Shown: one piece after another, positions 1-12,200 of the stretch | How the letters are laid out: each line of letters opens with the position of its first letter | How positions within the stretch are numbered: position 1 is the first letter of the stretch | Assembly (NCBI GenBank): GCA_963693305.1 | Contig: OY855906.1 | Span: forward strand, 2,410,501 to 2,474,500 | Direction: 5' to 3' | DNA: 64,000 nucleotides | Source of the DNA: Meandrina meandrites | Taxonomy: Eukaryota; Cnidaria; Anthozoa; Scleractinia; Meandrinidae | Notes under the pieces: model-generated | The model's input: the letters and a program-made list of their open reading frames with translations, nothing else | Told to the model about the DNA's origin: nothing | The model's database searches: none | Made by a program: the position numbers and the translations under genes

Positions 1-1068
1 AACAGGAAGCTGTGTTTCCTGACTAAAGCACGACGGGTCCTCTATCAAGCCTCTAAAGGCTGGTTTACACATCTCGCCTCAGGCGCGGATCCAGGAAAAA
101 TAGTGACCGTTTTCCGATAGCACGAGCTCCGAAGAGGTTAACTTATTAAGGGTAGAGAGGAGTAGGGTGTCCTAGGGTTTTCCCCTCCCCTCCTCAAGAA
201 AACGTTTGGCCCCGGAAGTGCCAATTTTCCTTGGATGAGGATAATTTCGTCTATGATTATGGAGTAACTCATCTACTTATTTAAAAAATCTGACCGATTT
301 CCGTAAAACGGTGGAAACCGGTCTGGATCCGCGCCTGCGCCTTACACGTATCGCACGAGTTCTTGTGCTGATCCAATCCCGTCCCCTGAGCCCACGTTAC
401 CCTTGTCCGGCGGAACGTTTTGCGACCGCTGGTGTAGGGGAACGTGGACTCTGGGAACGAGATTGGTGCTTATGCTTGTGCTTACGCCAGCCCGAGTGCT
501 TTTCACGCAAGGTTTTCCTGAAGGTTTACTATAACCCCAAGACGAAAACACACAAAGCTGTGAAAAACTGCCATTTAATCTCTCCTTTCAACATATATTC
601 TAGCTAACTTAACACTTTCTTACATACTTATGTTACGAGGCGCTTTTTTACACGTAATTTTTCATATCAAACAATACCTTGCCTCTTCTTTTTAATTAAT
701 CTCTACAAGAGTAGCAAAAATGTAAAATTAAGCTTCCATGTTTTGTCAAATCTACAAAAGCTCTTTTTCCAGAAATACTTATACTGTGCACGGACTTAAC
801 TTTACATATTATACAATGGTTAGTAAATTGGTTAATAATTTGTTAGAGCTGATATCATCAGCTGTCCGTATTGCACTCCTGAACCACCGATAATCATGTT
901 ATTGCACGATGAAAACGTTGAAAGTTGCTCTCATCACAAGGAGTACGAAGACATTGTTTGAAATGGCACGTAAACTATTGGAAACCAAAGTGTTTAGTTC
1001 AGATTCTTCGAGGATTGCCGCAAAGAGCTTTTGTCTGTGTGAAATAACTACATGTGGATAATGCCAGT
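1..1068. other. non-coding 3' flank of ARID1
   Basis: No gene is recognisable. Positions 62-92 and 317-340 carry the same GC-rich motif (GCGCGGATCCAG and its reverse complement CTGGATCCGCGC), which looks like the two ends of a short inverted-repeat element of about 280 bp. The stretch around 380-470 translates into a short Pro/Arg-rich frame that looks like a dispersed repeat and not a gene. The remainder to 1068 is AT-rich. Confidence 0.4.
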
Positions 1069-1074
1069 TTTATT
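1069..1074 (-). terminator. candidate poly(A) signal of ARID1
   Basis: AATAAA on the minus strand about 300 nt past the ARID1 stop codon. It is the nearest canonical hexamer that I see in the 3' flank. The cleavage site itself cannot be placed from sequence. Confidence 0.45.
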
Positions 1075-1368
1075 TGTAAGAATGCTCGAGTGACGATACG
1101 AGACGAGGGGAAGGGGGGAGGGGGCAGGAGACCGGTGGAACAACAAACCCACATTATCAAAATAAGGAGCGCATTGTCGCCTAGACAGGACTTCAAACAC
1201 ACAAATCAATTCCTACTATGGCTTGGCCACGACTACGTATACAAAACTGACAAAAAACAAACTTACGGATCTGCTCTTGGAGAACAAAAAATTGTTTCTT
1301 ATTGCTTGGAATTTTCTTCACCATTACGAAAACTAAGGTAGCGACACCGCTGATCACGCGGCAGTGTT

Positions 1369-3296
1369 TCACCTGGATAAATAGAAGAGAATCTCGGCCA
1401 AATGATTGGCGATCATACTGTCCAGGATCCGAAGAACTGCTAGCCTCAAGATTCGTTCTTGGAAAGGTAAGAACAGCGCGCGATTTGAGCGGATACGTGC
1501 CAAGCACACTAGCGTGGAGGCAGCCCGGCGTAACATGTCCACACTTGTACCGCAGAAACTCTCCGAATGAAAGCCGGCCTGAGCCAGCGCAGCACTCCCC
1601 GAAGAATACGCACTCATGCTGGACGCCGCGTCCTCGATAAATTCTAACAACATCGAAATACAAGCTTTGCTGTCGCCGAAACCAACGAAGGAATTCTCTC
1701 CTTGTGCAAGGTTGGACAGAAGAACGAGTGCAAGTTCTCGAGTTACTGGATTGCCTCTCTCGCCGACAAGACGAACCAACATGGTGTACAACTCGTCCAC
1801 TCGCGTTAACGGCGGAGTGGTAAGAATCATGTCCACGTTCGACTCCAAAATGCTCATTTTCGCCAGAGCTTCCAGCACCAGCTGTCTTGGGGACAGAGAA
1901 GTTCCTGGAGTAGCTGTAGGCATAGGATCTTGTGCAGCAGCCGACGGACACACGAACCAGTGAAGCAGACCGTCCAACAGAGGCAGACTGATAGCCTCGG
2001 GGTAGAGAGATAGATCAAGCTGGCCCGCCACATTAGCCGTTATCACCAAGGCGTTCTCACGCAGACCTTCCAGGCAATACCACCACCAGTCATGGCGGTC
2101 GTCGCTCGGACACTCCACCTCGATTTCATCTTGAAGATACGAGTGGCGGTAAGGAACTCGTTTGGCGTGTTTGTGATGGAGCAGTAGCAGCCGGCCCACG
2201 ATGAGCAACAGCCCTGCGTGACGAGACATTTCGGCGTCGTTTCCTGGGACGAAGGAAAGTCCTCGAAGAATGTTCGACACACAAAGACAACGACGCGACA
2301 CCGCGTCCTGACTCTCCGTTCTTAAACACAACGGTGCATCTTCTTTGCCGCACGATTGCTGTTCAATTACTGGTTCCTGTTTCACGTTTATTTTACTAAC
2401 AACTGATTGAATATAAGCGTCTGACTCAGAATCCTCACTGTCGGAGTCCAGGTCCAAATCGAGTTCCTTTTTTAAACGCGAGGTAAACTTTTCCTCCTCG
2501 CTTTCTTTGTCGCACTTATCATTTTCTTGAGTTTTTAATTTCTCCTGTGGCAGTTCTTCCTTTTTAACAACTATGTCATCTTTTGATTCATCTTCTCCCG
2601 ACATAGTAGGACAAGATAAATCATTATTAAGTTTTGTACAATTCGCGCCACATTTCGTTTCGCTTAAACAACGTACATCCTCGCACTGAGTTGATGATTT
2701 CTTCTCGCTATGTTCATCAGACAGCTTTGTTTTGTCACTTTCGATTTTTACCTCTGCTTTCCACTTCACAGTTTTTAAACGAGTCTGCCGTTCCTCGAGT
2801 GGATTTTCACAACTTCTCGTGGTCGAGTCCTCTGCTCTGGGCATTGAGCCAAGATGCGTCTGGATGTGTTGAGTGGTGTCTCCGCCACCCATGAGCCAGT
2901 CACTCGAGCCACTCTGAAATCCTTCTCTTGGAAACTCAAACGTGGACCCAACCAGCACGGCAGTGAAACTATCTTTCGCGTCTCTGTTGATCCTTTCAAT
3001 CTCCTCGCCTTCATCCGCTTTGCTTTCACAGGGCTCCACAACCTCAATATTTCCTTGCTGCAAGTACACCGCACCGACAGTGATCTCGCTCTCGATGAAC
3101 GTGTCAAAAATGTCAATCAAATAGCGGCGGAAGTGATCGATGAGGTTGTCAAGGAGACCTGGCAGTTGTGATAACATAAAATACGCGACCGTGTTGTCGT
3201 CATACAACAGGATGTTAAGGGTATCTAGAGCCCAGGTCGCCTCTGATAGCAAGCCAGATTTCAATGACATCATTACTCGCCATGCTTCTACGGGAC
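1369..3296 (-). CDS. ARID1 exon 11, BAF250_C terminal exon
   Basis: A single 1,928-nt exon encoding residues 1327-1968. It starts EAWRVMMSLKSGLLSEATW, nearly identical to animal ARID1 proteins. A Lys/Glu/Asp-rich tract with DLDLDSDSEDSESD (about residues 1600-1615) precedes the C-terminal fold, which contains FVPGNDAEMSRHAGLLL, DWWWYCLEGLREN and LPLLDGLLHW. This region binds the BRG1/BAF core in vertebrates. The upstream acceptor is TTTTACTAG/GTCCCG. The stop codon is at 1369-1371. Confidence 0.95.
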
Positions 3297-6200
3297 CTAG
3301 TAAAAAAAAAAGAATATTAAGACAAACGAAATTAGGACTTCTTATATTTCCAGGACATGTTCGGATCTGTGTCAAGCTACGGTGTCAGTTTGTGATTATC
3401 CAACTCCGCTTCGCCGAGTTCAAATAGCGCGCGAAAAGAGTAAAAATATCTCACGATATTTGTACTCCACAAAACCGGTTTAACCGGTAACCGGTTGCGT
3501 GTAGTCCTCTTATTGCTACTGGCCAACTTGACCGGACGAAAGATTAAAAATCGGTGGAAAGTCAGGATTTCGATAATCAATCTCTTGTTTGACAATTTAT
3601 TGTGAAGTATCGCTGTACGTTTTTACTCGTTATTTGTATATTCTTGGTTTTCATGTTACGTCATAAAATTCTGAAATCAAAATTTAATAGGCCTGCTAAA
3701 CTTTTGATATCACTAGGTGTAAGATAAACTAAAAATATATCTTTTCGCAAATTTCCAGCTTGGTTGTGCCCTTCGTTTTAAAAACAGAGCATTTTGAATA
3801 TTCGAGTTCTCCGCCGTATGTGATATCAAGCTGAGTGCCGTGACAAAGTTGTTTTGATTCAAAAAAGGCCTTTCCTTTCCATTTTTGCAGATCGAACATT
3901 CCCAATGTACTAAGTGCTGTTTCTGTGAAAGTGTAATAGATCATGAGCCAAAAGTAGTCGCTATTAATAGGAAAATTAAGTTCCAGATGGTTTCTCTGAC
4001 TCACGGCGGCCATGTTTGTGCCCATCGGAAGGACACAAATATGGCGTCTCCATACTGAGCTTTATAAATTTGCGTGGAAAGTTTCGGCAAATAACTCGCA
4101 AACGGTGCACCGCACAGACCTGAGATTTGGACAAATCGTTTATCTATTTATCTTCTATAATATCTGAAATTCATAGCTTCTGTCGTTGAATGGTTTCGAT
4201 TTTATTTTTTTACTGCGTGACAGTGAAAACCACCAATTGGCTAAGCAAAATGCTGCAAGACTCGTACAAATACACAGCGATTCTACCCACTAAAATGTCT
4301 AATGAGATTCTCAGACACCCCTTGAGGGGGAAAGAATTGAGCGCGGATAGATGGGCCTGTTTACACAAGCTAGCCTCGGAACCCGGTCAGAATATTAATA
4401 CTCGTGCCACGGGTACACTCCGAATCGGGGGTTTTGCGTGCTGTGATTTCTTCTAATCTCGTTTGGACGATATACCAGAAAGAGTACACACGTTCAAGCT
4501 GAACAGCAAAAGCTCGTGCAATAACAACAAAGAAGTAACCTACAAGATTTCTTATTAACTGATTTTTGAAGGGATCAGTCACGTTTTAAAACTGGCAAAA
4601 ATAACGGACAGAAGCAAAACACCAGATATATTTGGAAACCGCAGATAGCGAGGAGTCTGAATGGTTAGAATACAAGAAGACTGAAACAGATTATTAAAAT
4701 AGGAACTCCAGTTGAACTAAAATTTTTCACCAAAAGATTGTCTCTAATGTGTAAAACACTTCGCTTTTTTGGATAACTAAGAGGGAATCTTTCTTTTTAA
4801 GTTTTAAGTTTGCAGTTTTGGAATACAGGTCAAATAAACTAAATTAAGCCAAGAATTACCCAACAGCTGTGACGCGTATTAATATAACTCTGGAATAAAA
4901 ACAACTTTAAAAAATATCCTTTTTCGATCAAAAACATTTCGGGTGGATTTATCTAGTGGGCTTTCTTGTAGGTATTTTTTTTTAGCTCAATTTCTCGGCC
5001 ACCCATGGTTAAAGCGTCCTCCAGTTTGGGATTCTTGTTTCGTATACACGGCAACACAGCCACACACACAAAACGTGTTTCAACATACGAGAAGGTAGCT
5101 ATGTGGGAATGTTAAGTCAATAAAAAAACTGAACAGAAAAGAACGACTAAATCTGCTTTACCTGGAGTACTATTCACACACTCTCTTGAAGTATCTTAGA
5201 ATGGAACAGCTAGTACAAAGCAAATAACGTGTACAGGCTTAAGCCTGGTTTTGACTGGCAAAGCAAGCGGAACCACAGACATAAAAACACAAGGGTCCAA
5301 CTGTCTGTACCTAGGTTTCTCAGTGTTTAGATGACCTCTTGCGTTTGTTCTTTTGTTCCCGTCACCCGTGAAAACCAGGCTTAAGGCTACCAGTATAGCT
5401 TTGTTTCATTTCTCCCTTTGTTGTCGAAACTGATCAAAACGCAAAAAAAAAAACAAAAAAAAACAGAATATCAAACGTACCCAAGTCTCGGGAGGTGAGC
5501 TTGCGCTTCTTGGTGAACACTGGTCTTGTGCTTTCAATGCAGTCGTTTGGAAAGGGCATGTCTCTCTTAACAGATGATGCATGAGTTTGCTGCTGTTGTT
5601 GTTGCTGCTGTGTGGACTGTGCTGTTTGTTGGGAAGGATACTTCATCTTCTGTGATGCCTGAAGTGGTGACTGCGCCATTGGCTGTCTTGATGAAGGAGA
5701 CGGTGAAGGACTGGGACGATACGGTGGCGTTGCAGGAGAATACTGGCTCTGTTGGCGGCCTGGGTACGAGCCATACGGTGGTGCCGGGGAGAACTGGGGT
5801 GGAGGCCCACTGGATGACCGTGAGATCCTGCCACTGTGCGCGCCAGGAGGGTAGTCGACCATATGCTCAGGCTCAGTTGATGGGCTGTACTGAGAGCCCC
5901 ACAATGGGTGCATCTTTTCCTGGGGGCTCGCACTGGACATCATGGAGTGAGACGATGAGAGAGGCCCCATCAATGACGGGCTTGCGCGCTGCTGGTATTG
6001 TGAGTGTTGATAGTTCGCCGCTGGATGTCCTGCTTGTGGGCTCGACTGCTGAAAGAACTGCGACAAGGACGATGGGCCCTGAAAGTTACGCTGCGACATC
6101 ATGTACGAAGGGAGCCCTCCCTGGGAATAGTTAGGAAAACTGTTTCTTCTCTCCCCACCGTACGGGTACTGCGGCATTCCAAATTGACTGGTGGGAGCAG

Positions 6201-9200
6201 GGGGATTCATTTGAAAACTCCGAGAATTCTCCCTAAAATCTGGGAACATTTTACCGGTGTCCAAACCAGGCTCGGAGTAGCCGTCTTTCACGTTATAACT
6301 TGGAGGAAGGTTAGCGGAAGATTCGTTTGTCATCGAGCCGTACGAACCGTGAATAGGCGTAGTCTCTGTGGGCCTGTGACTCTGAGTAAGGCTGTTGGTC
6401 GGTATTATCGCTTCTGAACAAGTCACTGTCGCATTTGGAGGCGGAATGCCTGAACCTTCGAGAAGATTGATCTTCATGTCATCAATTGAATTCGTTTTGT
6501 TGAATTTCATCTCATACGACAAGAGGTATCTAGAGTATTGATTACGAAGGACGTTCACAATACTCGGCTGATCTGTGGGTAGGTTCAACGCCTCTAACAC
6601 ATCCTGCCAAAGCTTCCTACGGACCACCTAAAGAAAACACGAAAGCATTCGAGTCTTCACATGCTATACTACAATATGATGGGAATGGTATCACAAAAAC
6701 AGTTTAATTTTTCGAGAGCTGGATAAGCGTGTCATGAAACTCACTTCCTGCAAGCCGCCTCTATCCCTGACTACAGTGAAAAACTTGAACAAATCGAGAG
6801 GCTGTCTCATCACAATCGGAACCTGGGTGATCTGTGCACCTTGAAATATAAAAGAAAATAAGGAAATAAAATTTAGCTCAAATAAACCTCAGTCAGTGTA
6901 ACTGCAAGGTTGTGTTCTCAGGGCAGGAAATTTCGCAGAGATGGGCAGCAGCTTAACAGAGGGTTTATGATAGTTTTGTTTTCATTCATACCAATGAATA
7001 TACTTTACCTTGACTGTTCATGAAAGCCTGATATTTATTAAGAAATTCCTTCCGTTCAGGTTCATCGGAAAGCTCATATAACTTGGCAAACTGAAAGAGT
7101 TTTGTGAAATTATACAACAGTTAAATATCTATTAAACAGTAAGCAGGCAATCAAGTTCTTCTGTGTGCTTCACTGATGCACAAAATAAATGCCACACAAC
7201 AATGGATCATATGTAACTGTCAGGAAATTTAATTACCTTGTTAAAGGAAATTAACGCTCGTGTTATTAAAGTATTGGAAATTAACGCGACTTAAATTAAC
7301 GCGAAGTGAAGGAAAAATTACTTTCCAATAAAGGAAATTAACACGAAAGAGGTGCTAAAATTTCAAAATCAAGGAACGCGACCACACAATGAAACGGAAC
7401 TTGTAGAGACAACAGGAGCAAATTTATTGTAACACATTGCAAACAAGTTAACAAAATCCAAAACCCAAAGAATCTCGCTACTTCGAGCGTTCTTTTCAGC
7501 GCCACCCAAACCGGTGGATCTCCACACTGATAAAACAATGCTTACAAAAATCCAAACTAACGCTCCCCTTAATTTATGGTGCGTAAATTAATGCCCCACT
7601 AAATTAAGGGCGCGGAAATAAACGCTCACAAAAACCAACTGTGAGAAATTTAAAAGAAAAACAGGGTACAAAGTTTACAATACACAGAATTATAACCTTG
7701 CAGTTGCTGCTTAAGGTTATTACCAGCTGACATACAAAATAAATAATGGCACTAGCATGTAACAATTTATTTACAATGTTTGCAAAAAATGGCAGCCAGA
7801 GTATTCCACACGAATTTGCTGTGTGCTAGGGGTGGGGAGGGTTGGAAAGCATGCTTACCTTCTCGTACTGTTGCTGGTGTTGTCTTGATGATGGAAACTG
7901 ATATGAAGACTAAATATAAAAAAGATAAATTAACATTAGGCATTCACCTGCAAGTGATCAACGCCAGATTACTCCTTATAAAATCAGCACATTATGACAC
8001 ATATCATAAGTTACGTAACTAACACCAACTCTCTAATAAATACCCATATCTAATTAAAGCTCCCTTGAAATCTCAATGTTTTAAATGCCTCTCTCTAATA
8101 AATGTCGCGTCTAACGACCCCCCGCCCCCTCCTTCCTTAAAATTCAATAAGTTTTGGCACAAGTGGGTAGAATATAAAAACAGGCGGGTATTAATGGAAG
8201 GCCCAATGGACCTTCCCCCTCTAGGGGGGTCTGGTGGCATGCCCCCCAGAAAAATATAATTTTGAAATTCTATACTCTCGTAGGTGCATTTTTCTGCATT
8301 TTGAGGGTACTTTTAAGATTGAATATCTTTTCTTTTTATCTTTCCTTTTCTTTCCCTAGAACCTGACAGTAATTTTATGAAATTTGTTGGTAGAAATTCG
8401 TAGCTGCAGTGAAATGATCTGGTCTGATAAGATATTCGTGTTACGCTTCAAGTGGGTAGTCGGCCCATCACAAGCGGGTAGATCTACCCGCTACCCGGCT
8501 ATTGTTGAAACCCCTGTTCTGATCCAAAGATCATTCTGAGTAACAAGAACACAGGGAATTGTATTTTACATGTAAGCACTTTCCGTGAGTCAACAAACAA
8601 GACAAATACAAGTAATTAACACTACTTACCATGGAGATTGGATTATTGGGAAGAGAAGGGTTGATTTCATCCAGGTCGATCTCTGCATCACCAAATGATG
8701 ATGTAATGGAGACTCCAGATGGCGATACTCCAGGTGATAAGCCAGAAAACGTGGACAGAGGCGATGACGGTGGGGAGGGTGGGGATTCCTCTTTGTCCAT
8801 AACAGACAACTCTAGAGTGGAACTGTTCAGATCACGAGCATCTGCGTTACTATTCTGAGCTGCAAAGACAACAAAATATATTAATGGTGCATGTTAGCAA
8901 TGTTGCATATTGACTGAGGAATAACAGACATTTTGTGACTGAGTTTGACCAGCCCAAACAGGAAGATATTTCACTCAACACAATGACCAAGTACACCCAT
9001 GCAGATTCCTGGATTCAAACAATTTCTAGTCAGCTTGCTCATTGAGCACAGAATCGTTCATCAGTGACTAATAAGCTCAGTATAGGTAAAATTTTGACTG
9101 CAAATAAATATTTTCCGAAGAAGTTAAGGAAACAATCTTTAGAATAGAAGTGATGTCTTTTAATGGAAAGCATTTATAAGTTTGCTTCAGCTGTGTTGTG

Positions 9201-12200
9201 CTCATAGAATGTTCAAACTGTTAAACCTTCTTCTCTTCTTCTTATGGCCATAACCCTAGGTGTCAAACTGTTAAATGCCTTACCATTAACAGGTGTTCCT
9301 TGTGGCTGTGAAGGAGAAGATGTCACCGTTGCAGGCAGTGAACCCACTGAGGGAGGAGCAGAGCCTTGTGAGGGCGGCTGCTGCTGGTCATCACTGTCAG
9401 CCGGCAGCGATGCTTCTCCTGCTCTCATTGACTCAATCATGGCCTCCACATCCTCTGCAGTTGGTAACTCATTCAATGTTGGGGATGGTACACGACCTAT
9501 AGAGAGGATCAATGTTTCTTATTAGCACTGTAAAACCCAAGAACACTGCACAAACAATACCAAGGAGTAAAGGTCCAACAGTTAATCACCAGGAACAACT
9601 ATTGCTTGCAATGCACAGCATGGAATTGCTCTAATAATTTTATAAGTCAAAAGAATTTAAAGCAAAATACACAGGCCAAAATAAAATGTACCAAAAATAT
9701 TAAGACCTAAGCACATTTTTGAGTAGAAAAATTGAGAAGCAGATGACTGAGGCTTGCACCTCAAGGCTGTTGATTGTTATCAATTCTAAAGAAGCAAGTA
9801 AGGAGCTCAAGTGCATTTCCTGTCAAGTCACCAGTTTCTACTGGAAACCGTGTGACAGATTCACAATACAAACCTGTTTGTACATTTGGTCCCAGCATAG
9901 AGCCTAACTGCATTGGTGACATTCCTGAAGCAGGCATGTTGTCAGAGCCTTTACTGCCCATCATCATGTCTTGAGGGTTACCATATGGCGGTCCTGGACC
10001 TTGAGCCGTGCTGGGGTATCTTGGTCCAGGATTGACCGCTTCAAGCACGGCTGCCGCGGCAGCTGCAGCAGCAGTCCCACCAACCCCTGATCCAGCAGTG
10101 GAGAAGTTTGAGCCTCCCGCACTAACTGGAGGGAGGCTGCTACTGGACACTCCTGAACCCGACATCTGGGTTCCTCCTATTCCAAATGGAGGGGGTAGTT
10201 TAGCTGGAGCATAGTTTGGCATGCCTCCTGTGGATGTTGGGCTGTCTGTGCCAAAATTAGGCATTCCAACAGATGGGGAAGTTCCTTTGGAAGAAATTAT
10301 TGACAACACAAATGAGATAAACAACCATCCCCTTCACTCATAAGCTCTCTGTTAAAAAGATTCAATTTAATTACAAGTCAGTTTATTATCAGATATCAAA
10401 ATTCATGCAAGTGACCTGTTTTCTGAATCAACAAGTCTGAGTCAAGATCCTTATTACGTGTCGGCAACATGAATGTCAACGACTTTTTGATCATAATAAA
10501 ACATGTCCTTCTTGAGGTGCTGAATGACCTTTTTTTTTATTTTTACTTTACATGTAAATCTCACTTTCATTTCTGTTACTAATTAGAGCAATCTTTTTCA
10601 CTGTAGAGCATGTTCACATCTGTGAACGAAATGAAATTAGCTGTGAATCATGTTGCTCACTTTTTACAGTGTATGTCAGTTTGTGACACTCACCATCAGC
10701 CACACCCCTTAAGGGTGATCCCATGGTGATAGGTGACGGCGTGTGCCTGGAGTGAAGATTTCCAGGAAATGGTGGAGGATTGCTGCGTTGGTATGCACCT
10801 TGAGTGCTTCCATACTTTGCCAGCATATCAGAAGATGCACCCATGCGTCCCATAGGGGGATTCCCATATGACGCTGACGCTGACGGTAGCCCATGCTGCT
10901 GTTGTTCAGCAGCCATCCTACTAGCAGGGAACTCCTGAGCTGGTATATTATCTGGTATGTTGCTGCTGGTGTACCTCAGTCCACCAGAGGCTCCAAACAT
11001 GTCTGCCGAGGCTGGTTTGGGAAGAATCGGCTGTGGATGGGAGGATGGCATCCTTGGCATACCAGTTGGAGGCTGTGGATATGACTGCTGTGGTTGCTGC
11101 TGCGGTTGTTGCTGCTGTTGTTGTCTTTGTTGCTGTTGAGGCATGTAAGGCATTTGTTGAGGAAACTGAGGCTGAAATTTGACAATAAATGCAAGTCAGA
11201 TAGAAATGCATTATTGCAAAATTCTGTTTCAGAGACACATTGTACATAACTAAGTGTAAATACAAGGCTTGTACCCAGTTTTACACAAAAAAATTCAGGG
11301 AACTTTCAAGGGCTTTCAAGGGAACAGTATATAAAATGTGTGTTATTGTGAGGAACATATGGATCAGTTGATGACTGAAGCTTTCTTTTCGCCCATTTAG
11401 ACTTTGAACCCCCCTCCCTCCCCCCCCCCCCCCCCCACCCAACTGCCCCTGGGTCTCAAAGGATGCCCCTGCACCATACCAGTCAGACTACACCACTGAG
11501 CTACAGAGGACTTGAGAGAGGAAGGCTGTGGTGCAGAAGGTCATCAGTGCTCCAAGCTCAAGTTTTTTAGAAGTCGCCTTCTGGGGACTTCCTTTTGTAA
11601 AATGGTCGCTGCTATAAAAATTTGGTTGCCAAAAGCAAAGCGTTTTTAAAGGACACCTTATGTCACCTTACATGAAGTAATACCGCTGACCATGATGACC
11701 CACATTAAAATTGTCCAAAGAACATTGGATGTAGTTATTTTCATTTGCAGTGAAGCGTTTTTGTTGTTGAACTGTTTCAATGATCATGCAGAAAAGTAAA
11801 TAAAACAAATGTGTTAAATCTTGTACAGTTCAGTTAAATAATGGAAAAGTACAATCAAACAACACAATTAAGATAAGTAAGATAGGCGATTGAAATAGTT
11901 GTAATGGAAAATTTTGTGGTCAAATTTGTTTGGCAAAGTAATTGAACTGCAAAAACATTGTTGATGCCTAGCCATCCCTTTGCACTGCATTGGTCACCAA
12001 ATTGGCAACCTGTGTGGAAAATTTAGTTGCCAAATTTTATTTTCACTCGCCATGGCGACCAAAATGGTCACAGCTTGGAGCACTGGTCATGGGCTAAACT
12101 ACAATAATAAAAGGTTTAGGCTTGCCTTGACAGAAATAATTAGAAATCAATCATGAAAAGGACAAATTTGAAGCAGTTAAAACACCAAATTCAACTTTTT

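Noticed and set aside
5574..6134. Long plus-strand ORF of 186 codons.
   Set aside because: It is the antisense of the Pro/Ser/Gln-rich ARID1 exon 10. Compositional bias keeps that frame open.
7233..7640. Possible MITE built on GGAAATTAACGC phrases.
   Set aside because: The repeated phrases are mostly in direct orientation and no terminal inverted repeats or target duplication could be found.
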